Shown piece after piece: positions 1-12,829 of a stretch of 64,000 nucleotides of DNA. The notes beneath the pieces are model-generated. The model was not told the DNA's origin and made no database searches. It saw only the letters and a list, made by a program, of their open reading frames with translations. This DNA is from Phylloscopus collybita (taxonomy: Eukaryota > Chordata > Aves > Passeriformes > Phylloscopidae). The position numbers and the translations under genes were made by a program. Location: contig JAJNNQ010000003.1 in the NCBI GenBank assembly GCA_027886175.1, forward strand, positions 2,936,001 through 3,000,000, written 5' to 3'. Position 1 is the stretch's first letter; every line of letters begins with the position of its first letter.

Positions 1-1537
1 CAGCAAGAGGGAGATCTCCAAATACCAGCAGGTGGACTGAGAGCCATGGAAAGATTTCTCTCAAGGAGAAACAATATGAAAAGAGAGGAGAAACCTGTTT
101 AAAGTTCTTCTCTTTCAAAATGGAGAGGGTTTTGTGGAAATTACTGTATGCAGTCAACTTTATCACTAGGAAAAAAACCAATGGTTCAACATCTGGGCAT
201 TTCCAGTTGTACAGAAAATTCATTTGGAGGTTGCACCATGAATAAGATCCATGAGAGGCAGATATTTAAAAGTTCATTAAAATGAAAAGCTTCATTAGAA
301 TTTTAAGAAAAAAAATCACAGTGTTTAAACAGCTGTTTCTGTGGGAGAAGGATCTCTCAGGTGTAAATTCGAGGTAATGCTCTTTAGGGTTTGTATTTTA
401 TGAAATTAGGAAGTTCTCTGATGTTCCTGCAAGGAAAGGTCGAGGACACAGATGGTGGCCACAGGTGTCTGGGAAAGCAGAGAATGGCAGCTTCCAGTTC
501 TGTATTCTTTCAGAATTGTGTAACATCACCAACTGCAAGCACAAAATGCCCAATTTCTACCAACACAGCTTCATGTTCTTGGGGACAGGATCTCCCAAAT
601 CCCAACACTGAATTTCTGACTACATTTCCCCACCACTGCCTTCCCCTGAGGCTGATTGAAAACAGAATTAAACACCACACTGAGCTCCCTTCCAAAATGT
701 GGTGTGAGGTAACCTCTGCTGCTCCTCATTTCCTCTCCTCTCGCCTTTGCCACTTCCCTGGAACAGCCAATCTCTGGCCTTGGGCAGTAAATTAAAATGT
801 GCACTGAAAGCTTTCCATTCCTCCCACGGAACTTCTCAGCATCACTTCAGATCAGTGTTCCAGAACCACCTGGAAATATGGGGTTTGCAGACCTTTCCAG
901 CCTCCATTTCTGCCTTCTGATGATGAAACAAGGACTAAGCTGAGGAAAAGCAGCATGGAAGAAGAGAGGTCCTTGAAAAGGGGATTAGCTGTGGGTGAAC
1001 ATTAATTAGAACCTTTTGGAACCATGTGTTTCCAGGCCTGTAAAATACATTCTCTCTGAGGTGCCTGGCTTTACATGTGAACCTGCCTCAGACATAACCC
1101 ACAAGAAGTCCATGTGTGCCCTTCCTTCATTTCTCTGTTCACAGATTTGTTCTTCCCCTGCAAGTCTTACAGAATTTTTCTTCTGTCGTATTTCAATCTC
1201 TCTTTTTGTTCTTTCTTCTTTGTGCATTCCTTGGTCACCTGATATCTTGCAGCAGTTTCATTTCCCTCTCTTGCTTTTCCATTTTCCTTACTTCCCACCA
1301 AACATTAAATTATTTCCATCCAGGCTTCTTACACCCACTCCCAAATTTGAGATGGCAATCACGCCATGGTTTTATTCCACTCTTGAAATGTCTGTTTCTC
1401 TTCATGCCTCTCCTCTCCCCAGAATGTGTCCATGTACCCTCTGCCAGGCTCTTGGGACAGCAGGGAACTCTGTCCAGTACAGGCTCTTCAGCCTCTCTCA
1501 GTTTTTCAGGAAAGGTAGAGCCACATCCAAAATTGGA

Positions 1538-1985
1538 TCCATAGAGTCACTGAATTAGGTTGGAAAAGACCTCCAGGATCTTCAGGTCCAACTGCTGACC
1601 CAGCACTGCCAAGGCCACCACTGTCCCATGTCCCCAAGTGCCACATCCCCTTGGATTTTAAATCCCTCAGGGGGAGGGGACTGCTCCACAATCCTGGGCA
1701 GATTTTACCAGGGCAGGACATGCTTCTCCATGAGAAATTTTTCCTAATATCCAACCTAAAGCCTGGCTGTCCTCTCCTGTCAGGGAGTTGTGCAGAGCCA
1801 GAACTTCCCCCTGAGCCTCCTTTTCTCCAGGCTGAGCCCCTTCCCCAGCTCCCTCAGCCCCTCCTGGTGCTCCATCCCCTTCCCCAGCTCCATTTCTTTC
1901 TCCAGACACTCTCCAGCCCCTCAGACCTCCTTCTCTTCCAGGGCTCAGGAGCTCACCCTGCTCAGCCCCAGGCCAGTGAATCACC
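1538..1985 (-). mobile_element. CR1 LINE, 5'-truncated 3' end
   Basis: Read on the plus strand this begins with a degraded form of the CR1 tail complement (an 'atagagtcac' then 'aggttggaaaagacc' signature). It continues through the usual CR1 3' region: 'tttttcctaatatccaacct', then 'ccaggctgagc' and a C-rich stretch. The element therefore lies on the minus strand. No ORF2 remains. The 5' limit near 1985 is approximate because the end is a truncation. Confidence 0.85.
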
Positions 1986-2741
1986 ACTGATGGTTTTGAT
2001 CTCCACAAAGCCCTGCCAGTGTTCCCTCCCAGGCAATCCCCTGCATCTCAGCTCTAGGTTTTAGTTTTACTCTCACTCAAAGACTCCTACAATATTTGGA
2101 CATTTCCTTCAGAGCTGTTCTCATCTCCTGTTTGAAAATAATGGTTTGACTCATCTGTTGGAGGGACAGAACTGAGTTTGCAATGGAATGGAACCAGACA
2201 TCTTCTTGTAATTTGCAATATTTGTAATAAAATTAAACCAATCTCAACAATTGGTATCCCAGGCTTATTTTCAAAAGACATCTGAATCAAGTACTCCTGT
2301 TTTCAGTTTTGAAATTCAATGACAGCTTGCAAGCTGGAGAGAGAGAGAGATGCCTGCCAAGGTGAGTCTCTGGTTGCTGGTATTTTCCATGATCCACTGT
2401 TTCCTATCAGTTTGCTAAAAAGGTGTTTCCATTGCTGTTTCTGAATAGTGGATGTAAACTCTGGTAAAGATGATGAGTCACTTTTAAGAACTCAAAACTG
2501 GAGGTGGAAAAATAGGAGTAAATTTTCTTAAAAATTGAAATTTTTTTCCCCTTTTTTTTCAAGACTAATTTCTGCAATTTGTTTGCATGCCTGAAAAATT
2601 ACTCACTTGAAAGATAGTGAATGAGAGAGTAAATGTGTCCTTTTGGGTCATAATGAAAGTTTTGATTTTCCCTAACATGGATAAAAAAGACTTTCCATAT
2701 ACATTTTTGGATTTTTGGGAACCTCTCTCCTGCTTTGTTCA

Positions 2742-2744
<3 letters not shown>

Positions 2745-2794
<50 letters not shown>
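2745..2794. repeat. (T)50 homopolymer
   Basis: An uninterrupted run of about 50 T. It could be the reverse complement of a poly-A tail, but no retroposed gene body is recognisable on either side. Confidence 0.95.
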
Positions 2795-2797
<3 letters not shown>

Positions 2798-5700
2798 CAA
2801 GAAAGCTTTTTTCCTGGATTCTTAATCAGATCAGGAAAAAAATCACATGTTAAGATGTAAAATTAATTCTTCTGGAAGGGTGTGAGATCTCAGGAGCAGC
2901 AGCCTTAAGGGCAAGGCTCCACTTGGTCACCCTGAGCTCTGGAGTTTTCGGAGACCCTGTGAGGATCAAAATTACTCCAACCCAAAAACTTTCCTCTATC
3001 CCTGTGAGCGAATCTCTGGCAGAAATACAGCCCACAGTAAATTTCTTCCCTTGAAATGGCTCAGAGGTACATAAAACCTCCAGCTTCCTGAAGTATAAGG
3101 GAATTAAAAGCGGTTGGAGGTTTTTTTTTTTATTTTTATTTTTTTTTTTCCCCCAGTATATTCAGTCCTCCCCACACTCAGAGTATATAGGTCCCCAGTT
3201 CAAGTGCTGCCTGGACTCTCTATGAGGCTGTTGGTTTTGTTCTCAGTCCTCTGCAACGACTCTCTATAAACAGGTTGTGATAAGTTGGTAACAAAGGCAC
3301 TGAAATTTATTATGTGTCTACCAGTGGAACATCATGGAAAGGCAATAATAACCAGACAAAGTGCTTCACAGCTTTAGTGGGACAATCAAAGCCTCACAAA
3401 TTCCCCCTAAAACATAGGAGGGAATATTTCAAAGGCTTCACTTTATGGAAAAAGCTGCAAAGATTTGTTTCAGCAGTTGTAAAACTGGCAGGGAGACAAG
3501 TTTTGCCCGTTTCCTTTTATCCGAAACATTTTTCACAAAGCCTTAAAAAATATTATTTTTGTGTGCTCCATTATGTTCTTGCTTGAGTTTTCAGCCCATC
3601 TGATTTGTCTGGCTCTTGTCACTTTGCATCTCTCATTGCTAAGAGCACAATTACCAAATCTAATGGATACAGGAATGGAAAAGGCACCCACGGATTTGGG
3701 ATCCCATCTCGTTTTTTCAGGATAAATAAAATTTCCCCTTTCCAGAGCTGGCAGAGCACCCTGGGGCTTGGGATTTGTTGGACCTGTTAGTGTCACCTTT
3801 CTGCTTTCAAAAGCTTTCTGAGGAATAACAAAGGTGTGGCAGGAAAAGGAATAGATAAATATTTTATATTTAAATATAACATTTATAGTTATATTTTTTC
3901 ATGAGTTTGGCTTAAAATCAAGTGTGCTGGAAAGAATTTAGGAAAAGGCCACTGGGAATTAACAATGTTGTTAAAATCAATGTTATTTCCACACAAAAAT
4001 CATTCCAGACCTGATCCAGCCCTTTCCATGTCACCACATTACAGTTTCCTGATTAATCCAAAATGCTCTTTGTCTGACTGTGATGATATCTGGTATTTCA
4101 TCAAATGATTCTGAGGCTATGAATTGATATTCAACTGCCAATACTCTTAAATTGAAGAATAAGCTGAGGAGACCCCAGGTGAAGGTAAAGGGAGGAATTT
4201 AACCTCAAAGTGTAAATCCAGAACTTCAATTTTGGAATCTGTTCTTCCTTATAGCCCAAATATTTTATTAGGTTTGATTTATTCAGACAGCAGGAGTAGT
4301 AAGTCTCTTTCTTCCCTTGCTGGAAGAACAAGGATTTTTCAGGGTTTGATGAAAAAGCATTTGCTCTTTCAAGGCTTAAATCTATGAAAAAGAGTATTTT
4401 ATGGAATATCTTAATAGCACTAGGAATGGCTGGGATATTTGGTCAAACTTGCTTGAGACACAAATTCAAGTCATGAAAAAGGCCTTTTGAGCAGGATCTT
4501 CACAGACTCTGTAAATATGTGGCAGATTCCTAAAAATGACACTATTCCCTGGGATCCAGAAGAGAAATGTTGGAGTCTAACAGCAGCACCAACCCCAAGG
4601 CTCACAGGAGGAATTTGTGCTCCTGTCACCTGCTGAATCCTCGACATCTCCATTCTCTGCTGATATTCCAAAATAGAAATGCCTGTAATTTTTTCCAGGA
4701 AAAAAATGGTCAGTAATCACTGATGTCCATTTTTAGCCAGGATGTGAAATAGGAAATGCCCAGAGATTTGGAAAATTGCAGCCACTCCTGCTGGGGATGG
4801 TGGTGGACTGGGAAAGCCCTGGGCTGGCTGACAGTGTCCTTTTAGTTACTGAGAAATGCAGAAATCAAGGATTTCACGCTCTTGGGATGCTTTGAAGGAG
4901 CCACTTTCTGCCCCTAGCATCTTTTCTTTTGTCCTTACACGACATTAAGGATTTCTCACAGGTTTTCTTTGCTTTTATCCCTCCAGTTCTCTCTGCCATG
5001 GCTCTGTGGAGGAAGAGGGCAGTAGTTTTGTGGGGTTTAGCTGCTGGCTGGGGTTCAACCATGACAGAAACAGAAAATGCTTCTAAGTGCATATTTTTAA
5101 TTTTCCTAGCAGTATTTTTATTCCTCACATAATGATAAAACCCAGAGATCATGAAGGTCAAAGTTTGGGCTTGAAGGCCCCTGATGGGAAGCAGCTCTGG
5201 CACCTCTCAGTCCCTCCCAGGCAGAAAACACCAGGAAAAAACAAGATTTCTTCCAGTTTTGTTGACTCTACTTCATCTCCTTTCCTCTGCAGGCTGCTCT
5301 CCCCTCCCTTGTGCTTTTGTACTTCAGCACATTAGAATATTAGGTCAAACACCCTCACTGGAAAATGTGCTGTACAATATTTCTCATTTTTTTTGCTTGA
5401 GTTTCCTCTTCATCTGCGGGAGACATCGATGGTAATTTTCCCCTCAGAGGTTTGCCCTTTGATCATGCCAGAGTTTCCTATAAACATCAGGTCAAAACAG
5501 GGCTTCCCCAGCTCCTTACAAATGTTTGCTGTGCTCAAATGTGCCAGGGAAAAAAAAAAAAGAGGATCACTTAATAATCTTGGAATTTTTGTGACTTCCC
5601 CACTCCTTGCACTCTCTGGATGATGGGATCCAGAGCTTTAGGTGCCTCTGCTCTGGGTAATGAGTAAAGGGTCACTCAGAGTATTAATCCTGGTCTGATC

Positions 5701-6672
5701 TTTTACTCACACAGAAATTGCTGGATTGTTTTGTTTTTTCCCAGTAGTGATGGTTTGGATCCTCGTGGTGGGAGCAGAGGGAGGGATTATTTGCTGTTTG
5801 CTGTGGAAACCACTTGAAATTCAATCTGTGGGGTAATCTAATTATAGTGTGAATGATGATCAGAGTAGGTGACAGGACTGTCTTCCACAAATTTAAACCT
5901 GAATGTACCTTATGTTGTCTAATTTTAGGAGCTGCAGTGACAGGAACTGTGTTTTGCAGAGCAGGTTATTGAGATTTTTTGTATATATATACACACATAA
6001 AAGTTATATACATGAAAATTAAATATATACATAATCCAGTGGAAAGCAAGAGTTCAAAGAAATGTAAATATTGCTCTGCAAAATCAAATACAGACCTGAA
6101 TTTCTCTTTTTCCACTAAGCAATAGCTCTGTTTAATGGCAGGATGTGATGTCTCTGGTGGAAGATCCTGGCTGCAAGTTCCTTTAGGGCAGGATGGGAAG
6201 CTGCAGGGTGGAATAAGGAACTTTTTTTTCCCTCAGTTTGCTCTCCACCAAGGGCCTGATGACACCAGCCCCAAAGGAAAGGGGTCACAGCACATCTTCA
6301 TGGTGTTCCCAAGCCTTTCCCAATGTCAGGATTCACCTTGGTAATCTGTCAGATGCATTTTTGGCATTGATAAATCAACCTCAGAACTCAGTTCCAGACT
6401 GGGAACCCCACTGAGAGCTTTGCTCTGCATCACAAGCAAGCTCCCACAGAGGGGTGTGCTCAGGCTCTGAGCAGGAAGAGCTCCTGGGTTAAATTTCAGA
6501 TTAACTTTTACAACCATTAAACCTGTATGAAAGCACTATGCAATGATGAGTACAGCTATGGGTACAGCTATTTTCTGAGTTTTAATATGCTCGTCTCTTC
6601 TGGTAAGAGAAATATTGCAAACTCCAGCGTATAAAGAGGGTGGGAGTTGTTAAGGTAATTAATCCTCCTACA

Positions 6673-6706
6673 AATCAATCAGTCAATCAATCAATCAATC
6701 AATCAC
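6673..6706. repeat. (TCAA)n short microsatellite
   Basis: About eight copies of a TCAA tetranucleotide, one of them changed to TCAG. It is simple sequence inside BCHE intron 2. Confidence 0.85.
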
Positions 6707-8503
6707 ACCCATTGATAAGTAAAACTGTTAAAAAAGGGATGCACATGAAAATAAGCAGCGAGTTCACCACGGAGGATGAGGTGAAGGGACAACACAGGGC
6801 TGGGGGTTGGCAGCCACCAAATTTGGGGTGTCCTGGAGCTGGAGAGAGCCTAAGCAGGAGGGGGAACATGGATTTGGGGTGGATGGTGGAGCCTTTGGCA
6901 AATGGCAGCCCCAAGACAACACCACAAAGCACAAACAGCACGTGCCTTGGATGGATAAAAAGGGAATATCAGATGGAAGGGGAAGGGAGAGGTGACACCT
7001 GGAATTACAGCTCAGTGGGGATGACAGTGTTTAATTCTGGCAGGGAAAGTTCCAACAAGGTGTGGATGAGTCACAGGTTTAAAGGTGGAGAGTTATTATT
7101 TGAGGAAAAAAAAGCTCATTAGTGCAAGTCTCAAGGTGTTTGTTCAACAAACAATTTAAAAGGATTATTTTAATAGATCCTTAATAACCTCTATATGGAA
7201 CAAAAATCATAAAATGAATCTTACAAATTGGCAAACCAAATGTAAAACCTGGAAAATAGTAGAGTTAGAATAGGTAAATTCAGGTCTAGAAACACTTTCA
7301 TAATGTAACATTTTAAGTGGGTTTAAGATTTAAAACAAGCTAACAATGTTTGTTCTGGATTTTTAATCAGTGGAAACATTTTTAATCAGTGGGAACATTT
7401 CATTCCTACATATGTTTTGTGTTATGTACAAGGTTGGGTGGACTAAATGAGCACAGTGGTCCCCTCTGGTTTCTAATCTATTAAAAAAATAATTAGATGC
7501 TGTTCCAATGTTGATTTCAGCCTTTACAAACCTATATATCCTTGACAAATCAAACAAAAGGTCCACCTTAGAAACAGAACTAATGCAGGATTTTAACATT
7601 AAAGTTAAAGAAATCTTTTTAGAGAGTGTATTGACTGGTGGTGTGTTCTCCAAGGCACAGATTCCTGTATATATAATCTTCTCAGGAGAGAGCACAAACC
7701 AAACTTGTGGAAAAAGATACCTCCCCTTCTCACCAGGCTTGGGACTAAGCCTACATGATTGTTGTGGTGGGGGCTGTTTTTGATACTGCTCTGAAATGTT
7801 TTCATTTCAAACTGAGCATCTCCTTGAGAGCCTCCAGCCCTGCTGAGAGGAGCAAGGGCTGCCTCACTTCTCCTGACTCCAGCTGCAGAGGGGTTGGATT
7901 TAATCCATTCCAAACACCCAAATGAAATATTCTTATCTGCTCTTTGTGCAGGCTGGGCCATATTTCACTTCGAGACGAGTGGACTGGAATTGGAGAGTGA
8001 TTTGTCGTGGGCTTGCACTCACAGCACACAGGGAGCAGAGGCTTTCTGAAATCCCAATCTCTTCATCATGTGAACATAACACACCTGCCTGTTATACACC
8101 CGAATGTTCTGAGCAAATTACATCCTCAAGGAAATTGGGCTTTTTTCCCCTCCTACTTCTACTGCTGGAAGTCTTTTCTAAGTGTTTGAAATATTTTGTT
8201 TCTAACACTTGAAACCATTACCTGCCTTTGGAGCAACGCCTGCCCTGGCAAAGAAATGCGTTGTGTTTGTTTTTATGGGTGGATGAACATTGTTCCCTTA
8301 GTCCAGTACAGGGAGCAACACATCAACAGTTTATTTTACTAAAAGGGTGCCTTTGTCAGAACTAAAATAGGAATTCTGGATAACTGAACAATTAATCTGT
8401 TTCCATCATTCCAGTCAGGCTTTAGAGCAGCACTGAAACAGTCAAGTCCCTGGTGAAACAACACCCAACCAACCAACCAAGCAAAGTTCCAGAGTAAACT
8501 CAC

Positions 8504-10020
8504 CCAGTTTTGGCAAAAGTTGCCCAGTATCTCATCATAGAGCGGCTCAGGAGCTCCTCAGCCTTGGTGTAATTGACTCTCCTCTCCAGGGGCAGCCCGA
8601 ACACAAACTCGATCTCGTAGCCGTGCATGACCCCCATCCACTCCGGCCAGGGCAGCTTGGAGGAGCGATGCTCAAAGAAATAAAAGAACACCTGGTGGCC
8701 CAGCTGGGCGAAGCTGGTGGTGAACCCCAGGGCGGGACAGATGATGTTGTAGTCCCCGATGACGTCGTCGATGGCGTCCCGGTAGCGCTCCGGCCTCCCC
8801 GCGTTCTCCCAGTCCGTGTACTGGAAAACGATCGATTCTATCGCCAGCTTGCTCACCCCTGGGAAGGCCAGAGCCAAAGCTGCCTCAAACTGGGTTTTAT
8901 TGATCAAGCCATCGCTATCCTTGTCGAGGCCAGGGACCCCGTAGGCCAGAAATGACAGCCCTTCGTCTTTGTTAACACCTGCCAAGACCTGGGTCTCCTT
9001 GAGAAGACCTTTCTCCATCAACGCTTCCGGCATGTCCGCCAGAAAATCGCCGTCCACGCTGGGACAGAAATATATCTGTAAGAGAGAGCCATGTGGAACG
9101 ACAAAAATTTCATTCTCCAGTATTTCCTTCGGGTCCTTGTCTTGGAGGCAGAGAATGAGCTCCGACTCGTTGCTGGTGGGACACTGGAGCTGTCTGGCCA
9201 AGGCCACTGCTCTGTTCCTGGCCTCGGAAGAGGTAATTGCAGCCCAGGGGGCATTTGCAGACCCGCTCTGCAGGATGGCCCTGGTGAATAAAGGGTGGCT
9301 TTCAGGAGAAAGGAGGTGATAGGTGACAGAGGCCGAGCCAGCGCTCTCTCCAAACAAAGTCACGCTTTTGGGATTGCCTCCAAAGGCTGCTATGTTCTCC
9401 TGGACCCACTGAAGTGCCAACCTTTGATCAAACAAACCTGCATTTCCAGGAGCTTTCTGGTTTCCTGGCAAGGACAGAAATCCCAGTGCACCAGTCCTGT
9501 AGTTCATGGAAACCACGACCACTCTTTCCACCCTGGCCAGAAACTTCCCATCGTAGACAGGCAGGGAAGTGGACCCGGACTCGAAGCCACCACCATAAAT
9601 CCACACCATGACAGTGGCGTTCTTGGGCTTGGGAGAAGGAATCCACACATTCAGGTATAAACAGTCCTCACTCAGGTTGGTTTTTGGGTTCCACATCTCC
9701 GACCCAGCAAACCCTGGGTAAGTTGTGTCTATGGGCTGGTAACAGGAGTTGGCATGCTTGGTGGCATCCCAAACATCTGCCCATTCCTCCCGAGGCTCTG
9801 GCTTTCGGAACCGCAGCCTCCCGATGGGGGGCTGCCCGTAAGGGATGCCCAAGAAGGCTGTGACTGTCCCCCCCAGCACCTGCAGGCTGGTCCCTCTGAC
9901 TTTGCCCTTCTTGGTTGCAATGATGTTCTCCTCAGGCACCACCTTCCTGGTGAACATGGACAGGAGAAGAAACCCCACCAGGAATCCAGCAGAGAGACTT
10001 AGACCATTTGTCCAAATCAT
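8504..10020 (-). CDS. BCHE: Butyrylcholinesterase, exon 2 coding part
   Basis: This encodes a secreted alpha/beta-hydrolase that hydrolyses choline esters. It covers residues 1-506 of about 602. A hydrophobic signal peptide spans about residues 1-28, and the mature chain should start near residue 29. The catalytic triad is Ser226 (in FGESAG), Glu353 (in NKDEG) and His466 (in MHGYE). These equal Ser198, Glu325 and His438 of mature human BChE with the same 28-residue offset. The oxyanion glycines 144-145 (IYGGGF), choline-site Trp110, peripheral Asp98 and acyl-pocket Leu314/Ile316 are present. Aliphatic residues there mean BChE rather than AChE, which has Phe. Cysteines 93/120 and 280/291 can form the first two family disulfides. 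The start ATG at 10020 lies 5 bases inside the exon, after a good acceptor (pyrimidine tract, CAG at 10028-10026). The exon ends in phase 2 at 8504 before GTGAGT. Oddities: Phe398 is Ile426, Gly291 is Cys319, and an EF-hand-like loop lies at 366-377. The C-terminal exons are outside the window. Confidence 0.97.
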
Positions 10021-11382
10021 GATGCCTGGGACACAGGAGGAAAAATAAATTCAGCATTAGCATTGCAATACTTTAGTACCAAGGTGGTCTGTTAAATAAG
10101 GGTGTAGGTCATCCCAGGGGCACTGAAAACAAGAAGGTGCTGCTACAGAAAGCACAGAAGTTTTTAACTGTAAGTTCCTGTTGGTTATTTGTGTTGCAAA
10201 GATTGTGTTCAGTATTTAGTATTTGGTCAGGACCTCAGAAAAATCCTCTTGCTAAAAACTGTAGAACTGAGGAAGACAAAGCAGGAGAGATGAAATCTTA
10301 CAAGCAGACGCTGACCACTGCAGATGATTTACCCACCAACCAAAACCTATATGAATAATTTCCTCTCAGATCTTGTTTTTCTAGAGCATCTTAACCAAGT
10401 TTACAATCAGCAGAGTCATATGAAGCAGTCGTACTTCTACTGTTTAGAATTAATATTAAAATGCTAAAACATCAAGAATTCTTGAATAGATGAGGATACT
10501 GCCTAATTAATTTGGGTGTGATCTGCTCTTTCCTTCCTGAGAACTTTTCCAAGTGATAATCAGTATTACCTTAAAGCCAAGTATATAAATGTTGATTATG
10601 TATCACATTTAAACACCCTAATAATCTCATTTACCCCAACCTTTTCAAATAAAACCTCAGCACCATCCCCTTGAAACTGAAAATTCACAAAAGGCCGGTT
10701 TGCATAAATCCATTTCTATGGTTTACATATCTGAAAATGCTCAACAAAGCTCCCTTTTTTTCTTTTAATTTTTTTTTGCCTGTTTCCCTGTCACACATGG
10801 TGTGCTCTGTCCTGTCCCTTTAAACAGACCATACTTTGTTAATGAGGAGCACTCATGTCCTTAAAAGGAATGAGGATAATTTCTCTGGAAAATACAGCTG
10901 TGGCCTAATTTGAGCTCCTCCTGCTTGTTTGCCTGTTCTTGGAAAGAAAATGCAGCAGAGGGGAGGAAGGGATGATTTTGTGCAAAGGGGTTCCTGACTT
11001 TGAGACAGCATCAAAGGAGCAGGGAGGAATCTTCAGGGATAATGTTTTTAGCATTCATCTAAACAGACAGAAAATAGATAAATTTTAGACAACATAAACA
11101 TTTATGCACTGGTTGTTTTGTTAAAATAAAATAGATGAGGTGGGGAAGGGAGGCAATAGACTTCAGAGTTGGTCTTAACACTCCACCAAGTCTTCAGTTT
11201 GACTGCGAGAAACCTGCAATTGTCCTTTTTTTTGTTAAATACTGGAGATGTGATCTGTCAGCTCACGGGGTCCAGCAGCTCCCAAGGAGTTTGGGTCAGC
11301 ACAACTCACCCTGGCACGGGGAGGAGGCTCAGTCACACATTCACTGGCTTTTGGCTCCCCTCTCTCTGTGCCAGGAGTGGGA

Positions 11383-11602
11383 TCACGGAATATCCTGAGT
11401 TGGAAGGGATCCACCAGGATCATCCAGTGTAGCTCCTGTCCCTGCACAGACCCCCCAACAATCCCACCCTGGGCATCCCTGGGAGCATTGTCCAAACCCT
11501 CCTGGAGCTCTGGCAGCCTCGGGGCCGTGCCCATTCCCTGGGGAGCCTGAGCAGTGCCCAGCACCCTCTGGGGAAGAACTTTTCCTGAAATCCACCCCAA
11601 AC
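11383..11602 (-). mobile_element. CR1 LINE 3' fragment
   Basis: The plus strand shows the complement of a CR1 3' end: 'gagttggaagggatccacca', then 'gggcatccctgggagcattg', 'ccattccctggggagcctg' and 'cttttcctgaaatccacc'. This is the order seen in avian CR1 tails. The copy is 5'-truncated and non-coding. Confidence 0.8.
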
Positions 11603-12790
11603 CCCCACAAAGACCAAAACAAGAGCCTGTATTCACCCCTAAGCCTAAATCCCACTGTCTTTGAGAGAACTGGGCATAACTTGCCCAGCTTGCTGAATAT
11701 TTCCAGCCTGCTAAACCAACACAAACTTGGGATTATTTTTTAACACAGCACGTTTCATTTTAGAACTTTCTCGAGAAGGTTTAAGAGAGGGCACACAAGG
11801 AGAGGTGGGAAGAATGATTTGGTTTGCTCTGTAAATCTGTGCTTAAAAATTCATCAGTGTTGAGAACCCCAGGGCTTCTCTCAGCCCCTCTGCAAAAGCA
11901 AGCCCAAAATTCTGAAAAGCCACCAGAGCTGGAAGAAGGATAATGATGGAGAAGGGATGGAGGAGGAGCACCCAGTAACTCTATGAGATGGGAGAAGTTA
12001 TTTTTCTAAGTCTGTTTTTGTGACACTGTTATTTCACTGAATTTGATCATGACCAAACCACAAGCTGGAAATAATAAGATATTTAAAATACTGTCATTAT
12101 GAAGAGGAATTGATGCTAAGAAAAGCAAGAGACTTTAAAGTTCCTCAAGATTAATCCATCTAAAAAATAATTAAAATTAATTCTCCTCATGCACTTTCCT
12201 GTTAATCAAAAAGAGAGGGGAGGAAAACAATGTAACGATGTGAAATACAGAAGCATTAGTTTTAGACCATAATATTAGTGAGAAAAAAAAAACCAAAAAT
12301 TCAGTTCTGTACCTTTTAAATCAGCTCTGACATTTCAAAGAAAAAGTTGGATCAAGCTTGAAAAACACAGAAGCCTTGTGCTACTGAATGAGAGGACTCA
12401 TCTACTCTCAAGTCACTCTGCTAATATTAACAAAGGTAGCAAGTGACAGAGGATTATTATTACACCTCGGACGCCTGGCAAATATTACATTTAATAAGGA
12501 TTTCAATGCTGCTTTAAACCAAACTCAGCAACGTAAAGCACACCCAGCAAAACAAACATTACTTGATGATTACAATGAGAGCAAAAGGGTCAGAAGATTG
12601 CTTTAGCAGCTCCTCAACACCAACCCAGCAGAGTTATATCATGCAGTGTAGTGTTGCACATTTTAAAAAGCTGCTGCTGCTGCAGTAGCAAAAAGTTAAA
12701 CAGAACTCTACTTTTGCATTCTTATTCAGCAAGGAAACACTATTTATTTCAATGCCTGTTTCCTCCCCCCTTGCAAATCTTTATCCAGCC

Positions 12791-12791
<1 letters not shown>

Positions 12792-12826
<35 letters not shown>
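12792..12826. repeat. (A)35 homopolymer
   Basis: A pure A run of about 35 bases within BCHE intron 1, about 290 bases from exon 1. Confidence 0.95.

Positions 12827-12829
<3 letters not shown>

Larger units (their letters stand above)
1..8503 (-). other. BCHE: BCHE intron 2, proximal part
   Basis: This stretch lies directly downstream, in the minus-strand sense, of the BCHE exon 2 donor (GTGAGT beginning at 8503). I looked for the next BCHE exon on the minus strand, which should encode the segment with the conserved RAQQC and FW residues, and did not find it. The intron is therefore longer than 8.5 kb; human intron 2 is also long. Apart from the CR1 copy, the T tract and a small tetranucleotide repeat listed separately, I see only unique AT-rich intronic sequence and short chance ORFs. 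Confidence 0.7.

Noticed and set aside
2307..2361. A 55-bp exon-like segment on the plus strand with acceptor (cctgttttcag) and donor (AAG|GTGAGT)
   Set aside because: The signals are good but it is antisense inside BCHE intron 2, very short and without any partner exon; probably chance.
7430..7482. A 'gggtggactaaatgagcaca' stretch resembling a retroposon tail
   Set aside because: Too short and diverged to assign to a family.
1..8503. BCHE exons 3 and 4
   Set aside because: I searched the minus strand for the conserved C-terminal segments and found nothing like them; they must lie outside the window.
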